A stretch of DNA of 64,000 bases from an uncultured Methanobrevibacter sp. Lineage in GTDB: Archaea > Methanobacteriota > Methanobacteria > Methanobacteriales > Methanobacteriaceae. Below are positions 26,806 through 34,299 of the stretch, piece after piece (the first letter of the stretch is position 1; every line of letters begins with the position of its first letter). The position numbers were made by a program, and so were the translations under genes. Location: contig NZ_CAKVFS010000003.1 of assembly GCF_934746965.1 (NCBI RefSeq), positions 1 through 64,000 of the forward strand, read 5' to 3'. Under the pieces are notes generated by a model. The model was not told the DNA's origin. It worked only from the letters and a program-made list of their open reading frames with translations, and searched no databases.

Positions 26806-27684
26806 TTATATTCCTCCTTCCCAAAATTTTTCATTAAGCTCATAATATTCTTTAATGAGCTTTTCTACTTTTTTATCATAAGGGATTGCAATTCCTGTCT
26901 TGAAATCCCCCATATCCATGCATTTAATAATTTCTGAGTTATTAATAGTATATGTTACGACATTACCTTTCCCAAATGTGGGATTGAAGTAATGTTTGTG
27001 TGCTTCTGCATCAGATAACCTCCTTACATTAGCACAGTTAGCAAATTGATTATTAATTTGCTCATTAATATTCTCCATTTCCCTACTTATCTTTTCTCTG
27101 TTAACTCTTTTTTCAGCTAATTCTTTTTCATTTTGCTCTTTTTCAAGAGCAACCCTTTCAGATATAGCGTTCATTGCGTTTTCAGGTTTAATTAAACCTG
27201 ATTCCACTAATATGTCTTCAACTGCTTTAGGATTTGTGGTGAGCCAACCAGTAGGTTCACCAGACTCCCATTCAAGCTCTTGTTCATCACTCCAACCACA
27301 ATTATAGTATTTGAAGTGTTCTTTGACTTTTAACCAGTCTTCATGCTCGATATTTGCAGATAACTGGTAATATTTCATGCCACATTCCCAGTCACTCCCA
27401 GCTTCAACCATATGGAGGTTTTTAAGCCTTTCTCTGTTTTTTCTTTCAGCTTCAGCTTGTTTTACCTCCATTTTTTCAGCAGGGGTTTGAATTATTACTA
27501 ATTCTTTACCACATTCAGGACATTTTAATGTCCTGTTTGCTTCATCAAATACAAAAGCATTACAATCTGATGCTTTTGTATGTTTTCCACCACATGAACA
27601 GAGTAATTTCTCTGTTCTGTTGTGATTTAATACTATATTCATCTGTTTCCCTGTTTTCGGGTTTTTTATTAATATTCTTTCCAT
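26806..27684 (-). CDS. Zinc-ribbon hypothetical protein of the prophage left arm
   Basis: 292 residues. The N-terminal ~65 carry two Cys clusters (LLCSCGGKH, then LKCPECGKELV) that look like a zinc ribbon; a charged coiled coil follows around residues 180-220, and the C-terminus is unrecognised. It heads a three-gene operon behind promoter/operator copy 2. Possibly a DNA- or RNA-binding accessory protein; no firm family. Confidence 0.55.
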   Translation of the reverse strand: MERILIKNPKTGKQMNIVLNHNRTEKLLCSCGGKHTKASDCNAFVFDEANRTLKCPECGKELVIIQTPAEKMEVKQAEAERKNRERLKNLHMVEAGSDWECGMKYYQLSANIEHEDWLKVKEHFKYYNCGWSDEQELEWESGEPTGWLTTNPKAVEDILVESGLIKPENAMNAISERVALEKEQNEKELAEKRVNREKISREMENINEQINNQFANCANVRRLSDAEAHKHYFNPTFGKGNVVTYTINNSEIIKCMDMGDFKTGIAIPYDKKVEKLIKEYYELNEKFWEGGI

Positions 27685-27756
27685 TTTTATTCTCCTCTTT
27701 TTGTTATGTTATATTATAGTATGTTATAATACTATATAAAATTTTCTATTAATTTG
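27685..27756 (-). promoter_or_regulatory. Duplicated prophage promoter/operator, copy 2
   Basis: Matches copy 1 (26118-26192) almost base for base: TATA-like TTTATATAG near 27731-27741, the TATAACATA-type repeats near 27702-27730, and a GAGGAGAATA ribosome site before ATG 27684. Differences are isolated substitutions, mainly next to the ribosome site. Confidence 0.65.
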
Positions 27757-27803
27757 AAAAAACGATAAAATATAAATACATCAACACTACAAAAAAATAA
27801 AAC

Positions 27804-27825
27804 AAGCAACATACATATGTTGCTT
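27804..27825. repeat. Near-perfect palindrome
   Basis: AAGCAACATA and TATGTTGCTT form two 10-base arms separated by CA, in a poly-A-rich context about 50 bases beyond promoter copy 2. The 2-base centre makes a dimeric-repressor site more likely than a hairpin terminator. Confidence 0.5.
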
Positions 27826-27935
27826 ATGAAAAAAAATTCTAAAAAAAATAAAAAAATAATTAACATAAATCTTACAATAATTATTTGACATTTTTTTTAC
27901 TTGAATTTTTTTCATCCGTTTTTCAAACACAGGTT

Positions 27936-27962
27936 GGATAAGACATATTTTCCTTCTTATCC
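27936..27962 (-). terminator. Hairpin behind the 27971-28312 gene
   Basis: GGATAAG (27936-27942) and CTTATCC (27956-27962) form a 7-bp stem with a 13-base loop a few bases beyond the stop codon of the ribbon-helix-helix gene. The rest of the gap up to 27685 is AT-rich and shows no gene. Confidence 0.45.
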
Positions 27963-27970
27963 TCCTTTTT

Positions 27971-28312
27971 TTATAGGAAATGGAAGTAATTTAAATAAAC
28001 TTCTTTGTATTCATCAATGAATCTTATTAATGCTCCGATTTCATCTTTGTATATTATTGTTGCTTGTTCACCGTTATTCCATGTTTTGCCTGTTTCTGCT
28101 TTTTTTAATTCATTCCAGGAAACAGGTTTATAATTATCTTTATTGTTTAATGTGAATGCTGGTTGTTCATGTGTTATTGTTTCTGGAGTTACAGTTCCTT
28201 TTGGTAGTAAATGTTTTACTGTTTCATTTACTGATTTGTAACCGTTTAGTGCTTGTATTTCTTTTATTTTATTTATAAGATTTACTTCAAGTTTTATTGT
28301 GCTTCTTTCCAT
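27971..28312 (-). CDS. Ribbon-helix-helix-like regulator
   Basis: 113 residues beginning ERSTIKLEVNLINKIKEIQA, then GYKSVNETVKHLL, the strand-helix-helix pattern of small archaeal repressors. The C-terminal half (PVSWNELKKAETG onward) is unassigned and could bind a ligand. GAGGAGATG lies just before ATG 28312. A candidate repressor for the prophage left arm. Confidence 0.6.
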   Translation of the reverse strand: MERSTIKLEVNLINKIKEIQALNGYKSVNETVKHLLPKGTVTPETITHEQPAFTLNNKDNYKPVSWNELKKAETGKTWNNGEQATIIYKDEIGALIRFIDEYKEVYLNYFHFL

Positions 28313-28351
28313 TATTTCATCTCCTCTTAAAATTAAATAAGATAATTAGGA

Positions 28352-28492
28352 TTAAAAAATAATCCCAATTATGTTTAAAATTATTGCAACTATAAACAAT
28401 ATAATTACAATGTCTTGTTTTTTTCCTCTGTTAAGGTAAATAAATATTGCTAATATTATTAATAATATTATGTTTATTATTGTTAGTATCAT
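28352..28492 (-). CDS. 46-residue hydrophobic hairpin peptide, holin-like
   Basis: ATG 28492 follows GGGAGAAAAAAG. The peptide has two hydrophobic segments (about residues 1-20 and 28-46) joined by a basic turn NRGKKQD, the topology of class II holins and of small membrane toxins. It lies downstream of the endolysin with two other tiny genes between them, so a lysis or membrane-exclusion role is plausible; inference only. Confidence 0.5.
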   Translation of the reverse strand: MILTIINIILLIILAIFIYLNRGKKQDIVIILFIVAIILNIIGIIF

Positions 28493-28553
28493 TCTTTTTT
28501 CTCCCATATTTTTTTTTAAAAAAATTTAAATAATAAAAAATATAAAAATTTTG

Positions 28554-28577
28554 AATAGGAGGGGTTATCCTCCTATT
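28554..28577. terminator. Hairpin after the 28-residue peptide gene
   Basis: AATAGGAGG and CCTCCTATT form a 9-bp stem with a 6-base loop GGTTAT, overlapping the stop codon of the peptide gene ending at 28573. It could also mask the GGAGG sequence and so act on translation. Confidence 0.5.
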
Positions 28578-28659
28578 TTTTGTAGATTTTATATGCGATT
28601 AATACTCCAACAAATTGAAGTATTAATCCTAAAATGCTTATTATTTCAATCTTTTTCAC
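28573..28659 (-). CDS. 28-residue single-pass membrane peptide
   Basis: Reads KKIEIISILGLILQFVGVLI then AYKIYKK: a basic start, one membrane helix and a basic tail. Upstream on the minus strand is a TATA-like ATTTATATAG (28696-28705) and AAGGAGGTGA. The nominal GTG start is part of the Shine-Dalgarno sequence; an in-frame ATT codon six bases beyond it may be the true start, giving 25 residues. Too short for family assignment; resembles small phage membrane peptides and type I toxins. Confidence 0.45.
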   Translation of the reverse strand: MKKIEIISILGLILQFVGVLIAYKIYKK

Positions 28660-28742
28660 CTCCTTGTACTTCTATTATTATATTAGTTACTATACTATAT
28701 AAATGTTTCTATTTTTTACCACCATTTATTTAAAAAATATAG

Positions 28743-28767
28743 GTTTATCAACTAAAAGTTGATAAAC
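28743..28767. terminator. Strong hairpin downstream of the lysis region
   Basis: GTTTATCAACT and AGTTGATAAAC form a perfect 11-bp stem with a 3-base loop. It lies between the 59-residue gene (28868-29047) and the promoter of the 28-residue peptide, so it probably ends the long late-gene transcript. Confidence 0.6.
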
Positions 28768-28867
28768 TCCCACTATTCCACAATCACTCTATTACAACAA
28801 AATAATCATTTATTCAAAAAATAAACGATAAATTAAACGAATCCACTAAAAGTAGAATCGTCCAAAA

Positions 28868-29047
28868 TTATTGCACATAGTCTTCATATATGCATTCTGA
28901 TTCATTAGGTAAATCATATTCATGTCTAAGATTATTTATTGCAACCTGTAAACTGATTATATTTTCTGTTGCATTATACTCATGATACAACCTATTACAT
29001 TCAAATTGTAGGTTATCTAAACATTCCATTAACATTTTCTTATCCAT
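28868..29047 (-). CDS. 59-residue hypothetical protein behind the endolysin
   Basis: ATG 29047 is served by AGGAGG that forms the last two Arg codons of the endolysin gene, so the two are translationally coupled. Predicted helical, with no membrane segment and an acidic C-terminus (SECIYEDYVQ). No family recognised; possibly a lysis accessory or chaperone-like protein. Confidence 0.6.
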   Translation of the reverse strand: MDKKMLMECLDNLQFECNRLYHEYNATENIISLQVAINNLRHEYDLPNESECIYEDYVQ

Positions 29048-29049
29048 AA

Positions 29050-29958
29050 TTAATTCCTCCTTAATATACAGATACTTTTTTGACTTATACCATTCCAGTA
29101 ACTTCTTTGTGTGTTTCTACTTCTTGTTTCTTGATATCCACAATATGCAGGGTAATTACAACGATTACCAAGACTATTCAAGACATTAAGGTTGTCTCCG
29201 ATACGGTTTGCAAGACTGTAATGCCCATATTTGTTACGGTATAATTCATGCCAAAATATGGTAGTGTCTTTACCGTTAAGGAGTTTATCTAAACCGTCCC
29301 AGCCAATGTCGCTGAAGTTTTTCCATTCCATCGTGATTTTAGTACCATATTTCCTGTTTAACCATGATAAGCCTGTGGCTAAGCCTTGATGACTTGTACC
29401 TGCTGTGGTTGTTCCACACGCACTCATAAGTGTTTTTTCACTTACATTTATTCCTGTGAGGTTATAGTAGGATTGCATAAGTGCATGTGGTCCACAATCA
29501 TATGGTGTGCATTGTCCGAGGTTTCCACAACCTTGCCTAAGTAAGAAACCATGTTTACTTGCATTTGTAGTGTTTTGTGTGGGATTATCACTTGTAAGGT
29601 AGACTATTGCAGGGCTTACACCATATTTAACCTCATATGCTGAGACTCTACGGCACATATCAACATATGTATCTTTCATGTACTTTTTACCATTCTTATC
29701 AATAACATAATGTGGTAGGAAGCTCAAATCATTATTATCATGTATTGCACATTCCACGAATTCGGTGATTAAGCCATCAGACTCATAATTTGTTCCTCTT
29801 TCTTTAATTACTTTGATTATTGTACCGTAATCTGCACTACGAGCCATATAACCATAGCTTGGTCTTGTATTGAATTTCTTATTATTGTTTACTATCCAGT
29901 AACCTATACGGTTACATATATTACTATAATTTGTGTAAGGGGTGTATTCTCTTGACAT
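29050..29958 (-). CDS. PeiR-like pseudomurein endolysin (pseudomurein-binding repeats plus cysteine peptidase)
   Basis: 302 residues, two parts. Residues ~8-33 and ~96-120 resemble pseudomurein-binding repeats (YxxxxxRIxxYI-type; RRVSAYEVKYGVSPAIVYL). The rest has a papain/C39-like active site: DCGPHAL with Cys155 and YGHYSL with His246. It is unlike the C71 enzymes PeiW/PeiP and fits the PeiR type described from the Methanobrevibacter ruminantium prophage (from memory, not searched). It would cut the cell-wall peptide for host lysis. GGAGGATATTAGG precedes ATG 29958. Location after the fibres fits a lysis gene. Confidence 0.75.
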   Translation of the reverse strand: MSREYTPYTNYSNICNRIGYWIVNNNKKFNTRPSYGYMARSADYGTIIKVIKERGTNYESDGLITEFVECAIHDNNDLSFLPHYVIDKNGKKYMKDTYVDMCRRVSAYEVKYGVSPAIVYLTSDNPTQNTTNASKHGFLLRQGCGNLGQCTPYDCGPHALMQSYYNLTGINVSEKTLMSACGTTTAGTSHQGLATGLSWLNRKYGTKITMEWKNFSDIGWDGLDKLLNGKDTTIFWHELYRNKYGHYSLANRIGDNLNVLNSLGNRCNYPAYCGYQETRSRNTQRSYWNGISQKSICILRRN

Positions 29959-29974
29959 CCTAATATCCTCCGTT

Positions 29975-30811
29975 TTATCTTACGTATAAAAGCTTTTGTT
30001 CTGATGCAGGGTTCATGTTATCATCACCTTTACAAAAACAGCTAATAATATAAGGTGCATCAGATTTAGCTAAATTAATAGTTCTCTTATCAGTTTTACC
30101 ATTCTGGTCAGTAGTTTGTTGATATCCTACACCATTTATAACGAGGATTACGGTCCGGTTTGCAAGTGAAAATGAAGGATCATCACAATACAATTTCGCA
30201 TATACTCCATTTTTTGACCCTTCCACAATTTCTATTTTTGAACCGTTTTCTCCAGCATTATCACTCCATCTACCCATTTTAATGCGTAAACTGTTTTTAT
30301 AGTATGCTTTGTTAGTGTTATTAATTTTTTGTTGTAGTTCGTAGCCTTGATTAGCTGATAGGGCGTAACCATCAAGGTATTTTGTTTGTGAGCAATTGTT
30401 TATGATTTGTACGTGTCCTTTTCGTGTTGTTGATGCTGATTCAAGTGTGTGTGATTTTGGTGCATAGTCTGAATGTTTATGTTCGTATAATGCAACATCT
30501 GAACCGTCTAATTCTTTTTTAGAAGTATCTGAACGATTACATAATAGTTTATTTGCTTTAAGTGTTACCGATACGGTTTCACCATCAATTGTTAAGGATT
30601 TTGCTGTTGCTTCAGAAAATGCTTTTAATATACTGTATGAAACATATATTTTATCAATATCCTTTAATTTCTTGTTAAGCTCATTTAATTGATTTTCACT
30701 TGAAATAGTGATTGCTCCTATCTGATTTCCAGTAGGGTCTTTCACAATTACGTCAACACCAGCTATTTCTTCAGTGGTTTGTGCTATTACTTTTGTTTCA
30801 AAATCTACCAT
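29975..30811 (-). CDS. Tail-fibre-type protein
   Basis: 278 residues from ATG 30811, ten bases after AAGGAG; the frame from 30847 overlaps the previous gene's end. A central ASTTRKGHVQIINN stretch resembles the repeat used in phage tail fibres (TTKxGxVxL type), followed by LSANQGYELQQKINN, a coiled trimerisation segment. The C-terminal ~95 residues form an Ig-like/beta-sandwich domain. Probably the distal fibre or receptor-binding subunit. Confidence 0.6.
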   Translation of the reverse strand: MVDFETKVIAQTTEEIAGVDVIVKDPTGNQIGAITISSENQLNELNKKLKDIDKIYVSYSILKAFSEATAKSLTIDGETVSVTLKANKLLCNRSDTSKKELDGSDVALYEHKHSDYAPKSHTLESASTTRKGHVQIINNCSQTKYLDGYALSANQGYELQQKINNTNKAYYKNSLRIKMGRWSDNAGENGSKIEIVEGSKNGVYAKLYCDDPSFSLANRTVILVINGVGYQQTTDQNGKTDKRTINLAKSDAPYIISCFCKGDDNMNPASEQKLLYVR

Positions 30812-30825
30812 AATATCCATGCTCC

Positions 30826-33339
30826 TTATGATTTGTATTCTATCCAATTTGGTTGTATTTCAACATTACTGTTACATTTTTTCCTTTCAAAGTAATACGC
30901 AATACTCATCGTATTATCCTCAAGGTCAGGAGTGTATACTATTTCAATCACATCTTTTTCATTTAATTTTGAGGTTAATCCTCCTTCATCATCAGAAATG
31001 AAAATAAGCTTTTTACGGTCATAATCGACTGTAAAATCAATATCTTCAATTAGTTCCTTGTCTGATTCATCATCTGTATCTTCATCAGAATTAACAACAA
31101 CTACGACCTGTTTGACGGGGTCAAGAGGATACATATCCAAGTTAATTTCTTTTGCTTCTAATAACTCTGAATCAATTGTATATTGTTCTACATGATAATC
31201 AATATAAAAAGGCATGATATTTTCAGCATTTCCTATTTCTCCATTCATATTTTGAACGAAAACTGGATTGTAGGTGATTTTTAAATCTCCTGCAGGTATT
31301 TTTATGTCATTATAGAAATGTAATTTGTCATCTTGATAGTCTATTTCGTAATCATACCATTCTCCATACCGTATTTGTTTTGAGTTTGTTTTTTGAAGTG
31401 TGACGTCAGTTATAGGTGAAGCAGGACTTCCTGTTAACTGAATATCTGTGAATAATGCTGGTACATATTTGTTTGTTGTTGGATTTGTGAAACCTGTTAC
31501 GTATATTCCGTTTTCAGCTAATGCTTTAATTATAGAAGGTTGTGTTTTAAGATAATTGTAAACATCTTCATTTGATTTCTTTAACACTTTTTTCCAGTTT
31601 ATTAAGTCCCCTAGATAGGTGTAGTCACTTAATCCTGCAGGTTCTATAATGTGATATGTTTCAGATACTTCTTTGTTTTGTATTATTTCAACACCACAGG
31701 AACTGGTATCTCCTAAAAGCTTGTATTGTGCGTTAATACGGCTCCATACATTTGCAGATAGCATTCCTTCTAATTTAGGAGCATAAGGGACTGTACGAAC
31801 ATATCCTTTAGTTCCACACTTTGTTTTTAAGGTAATACTCATACTGCTTATATTAGGTGCATCTGTACCTGTATTTGTTTTTAGAACTGCTTTAATAAAT
31901 GTAACGTGTTTTAATTCTGCTTCAGTCCCATCAGCATTTTTTGTGAAATCAATCGTATTATTAGCAGGGAATAAACGCCAGTTTTTGCCATCATTTGAAG
32001 CATAATATTTCACACTATATTTATTATTTGCAGTACTTGAAGCACCATTATCAACCGCATTTAAGATTACTTTTTCGACTTTATTACTCCAAATCGGTTT
32101 AAGATACAATTCATAGGTTTTACTAGTATCATATTCTTTTTTGACTTGTTGTATGTGACATTGGAATGCGAAGTCTTCAGGTGCTTGGTTTCCTTGATGG
32201 TACGGTACTTGGTCTTCTCCTTTTCCATATACTATCCATGAATAACCATTATTTTCACTATAGAATGCTTTTCCACCACGATAAGTGTCTTCACGACCGC
32301 AGGAAGCACTCCAACCACCAATCGCGTAAGTATTACTGATATGGCTAAGAGGTGATAGTAAAACAATAGCGTAGGTTTTTTCTTCTTCAAGTAAAGGAGG
32401 ATTTGTGAACGTAACAGTAGCAACACCTGGAGTAGATGCTTGGAAATTAACCTCCTCGTATGCAAGATGGGATTGGTCTGAGTCAACAGGATATTTTATG
32501 TTTTCCTCATAATTAGGTGTGGTTCTTCTTATTTGAACTACCAAGGGAGAACCTGTATTTCCCATCCATGAATTCCCACTAGTAGGTTTTAAATTTAACG
32601 TAACTCCTTTTAAAAGTCCTCCTTTACCTTTAGGTATGGTGAATGTTTGTGCACGAGCAATACTAGGTATTTCCCCATTTAACTGATTTGTTAACCAGTT
32701 TGGACGTGTTTCATAATGATTGGTACGATTAAAACCAATATACCAAAATTCATTACATGTGAAATCGTCAGAAGCTATTTTAGGCATGAATTTTGCGTCA
32801 TCATAATACAATATTTTTCCGTTAGAATCCTTTTGATAAGTTGTCCAAGGGCTGTAATCTCTTACACTGTCTTTATCGATTGTTCCTACTTCTTTACGAG
32901 GGATTGTACATATTTTACGGACTGTATCAGAGTTATCATCTGAAAACATTGCGTAAGACTCAATAACAGCTGTTGACTTCTTTGAATCAATATAATCAAC
33001 AAGAGGCACAACCTTATCGACTAAACCGGTGTTATTATCGATTGTGATTTGTTTTTCATCAAAATTAATGTATACTGTTTTTTCAATAGAGTCATCGCAA
33101 GTTATATAATTTCCTTTTTGCTCATAACCCCATGATTTTGAAGCATCAACAGGAATAGGGTTAAATCGTTTACGTGTCGCTGGAGGACTCATGTAAAATA
33201 GTTCTTTCACACGACCATATAAATATGCGTCATTTCTACAGAATTGACGTAACATGTCTGCAGTCACGTATTTCTGTTCTCCAAAACTGTTTTCACCAAG
33301 ATTACGGTATTTGCGAGGACATTTTTCACCATTACTCAT
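30826..33339 (-). CDS. Large tail/baseplate fibre protein
   Basis: About 837 residues from ATG 33339, preceded by GGAGTGAAG. No catalytic motif; long beta-rich sequence with discoidin- or carbohydrate-binding-like stretches around residues 200-480 (for example KLYYASNDGKNWRLFP-type strands) and acidic Asp/Glu-rich turns near the end. It lies between the baseplate genes and the fibre gene, so a structural adhesin is likely. No firm family. Confidence 0.55.
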   Translation of the reverse strand: MSNGEKCPRKYRNLGENSFGEQKYVTADMLRQFCRNDAYLYGRVKELFYMSPPATRKRFNPIPVDASKSWGYEQKGNYITCDDSIEKTVYINFDEKQITIDNNTGLVDKVVPLVDYIDSKKSTAVIESYAMFSDDNSDTVRKICTIPRKEVGTIDKDSVRDYSPWTTYQKDSNGKILYYDDAKFMPKIASDDFTCNEFWYIGFNRTNHYETRPNWLTNQLNGEIPSIARAQTFTIPKGKGGLLKGVTLNLKPTSGNSWMGNTGSPLVVQIRRTTPNYEENIKYPVDSDQSHLAYEEVNFQASTPGVATVTFTNPPLLEEEKTYAIVLLSPLSHISNTYAIGGWSASCGREDTYRGGKAFYSENNGYSWIVYGKGEDQVPYHQGNQAPEDFAFQCHIQQVKKEYDTSKTYELYLKPIWSNKVEKVILNAVDNGASSTANNKYSVKYYASNDGKNWRLFPANNTIDFTKNADGTEAELKHVTFIKAVLKTNTGTDAPNISSMSITLKTKCGTKGYVRTVPYAPKLEGMLSANVWSRINAQYKLLGDTSSCGVEIIQNKEVSETYHIIEPAGLSDYTYLGDLINWKKVLKKSNEDVYNYLKTQPSIIKALAENGIYVTGFTNPTTNKYVPALFTDIQLTGSPASPITDVTLQKTNSKQIRYGEWYDYEIDYQDDKLHFYNDIKIPAGDLKITYNPVFVQNMNGEIGNAENIMPFYIDYHVEQYTIDSELLEAKEINLDMYPLDPVKQVVVVVNSDEDTDDESDKELIEDIDFTVDYDRKKLIFISDDEGGLTSKLNEKDVIEIVYTPDLEDNTMSIAYYFERKKCNSNVEIQPNWIEYKS

Positions 33340-33355
33340 AATAAACTTCACTCCA

Positions 33356-34027
33356 TTATTTTGTCTTTATAATAATTTTATTTATAATAGGGCCGTCAGC
33401 GTTTCCTGGACGGATATATAGATATTTTTTAGCAGGGTCATAATAATACGTGTTATCAGTAGTTAAATCATTTATGTTCTGTTTTTTGACATAACCGGAT
33501 TCGTTATCTTGTTCGGTTACACCTATTACTTCATTAGGTTCATAAATGTAATATAATCCTTTATGTATTGTACTCTGCTTCCAATCATTACGTATTGCTC
33601 CTGTTTCTAATACAAACTGATAATCTACTGTTATATTACTGATACCATTAGGGATTGTTAATTCATTGTAAGTATCGTGACTTATTAGTATGTCTCCGTT
33701 ACTTACTCCAATTTCTGTTGTTTTGTTTATTTCGTTAGCTTCAAACTCAGCAGATAATATTAAGGTTTTGTTTTTCAAATCAACACGATTATTACATTTT
33801 TTACGTATTATTTCCTTTCCGAGTTCTTGGTCTTTTCTTTGTGGTTTATTCATTCCTTGTCCAAGGCAGATGTAGGATATAGGTTTGAATTCACCGTTTA
33901 CCCATCTGTTTAGGAAGAATGATTCACCTAGCATAGTTATTATGTTTTCACCACGTATCCTTATTGTTTTGTTGATGAACATGTTTTGTACTTGTATGTT
34001 GAATGTGTATTTTCCTTTTATGTTCAT
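33356..34027 (-). CDS. Phage tail-associated protein
   Basis: 223 residues, beta-rich, no recognised domain. It starts with ATG 34027 inside the end of the 34024-34296 gene, with AGAGGTGG about ten bases upstream. Position between the adhesin-like fibre base and the large fibre suggests a fibre connector. Its C-terminus (YLYIRPGNADGPIINKIII) may be a strand-swap module. Confidence 0.5.
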   Translation of the reverse strand: MNIKGKYTFNIQVQNMFINKTIRIRGENIITMLGESFFLNRWVNGEFKPISYICLGQGMNKPQRKDQELGKEIIRKKCNNRVDLKNKTLILSAEFEANEINKTTEIGVSNGDILISHDTYNELTIPNGISNITVDYQFVLETGAIRNDWKQSTIHKGLYYIYEPNEVIGVTEQDNESGYVKKQNINDLTTDNTYYYDPAKKYLYIRPGNADGPIINKIIIKTK

Positions 34028-34296
34028 TTGAAAGCCACCTCTACCGTTTCACCATCATCTTGTTGATATTCTAGTTTTGTGTGCACTAGCAGGTAGTTAT
34101 CGTTGAATTCTTCATTGTCTACGTTTAAATTTACGTGTAATTTTTTAGTTAGGGGATTTACTTGATTTAATTGTTTTAATAATTCCTCTAAAGGATAAGT
34201 ATCTATATTGCTTGGTATGTCTTCATATTTAAAGGTTATATCGTAATTGTTAGGTGTGTAATTTGTTTCTGAACGCATATACTTACAAGATTTCAT
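34024..34296 (-). CDS. Small tail-module protein
   Basis: 90 residues, no recognised family. The stop overlaps the next start by four bases (ATGA type). Gene position within the fibre block implies a structural or assembly role. Confidence 0.5.
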   Translation of the reverse strand: MKSCKYMRSETNYTPNNYDITFKYEDIPSNIDTYPLEELLKQLNQVNPLTKKLHVNLNVDNEEFNDNYLLVHTKLEYQQDDGETVEVAFK

Positions 34297-34299
34297 AAT

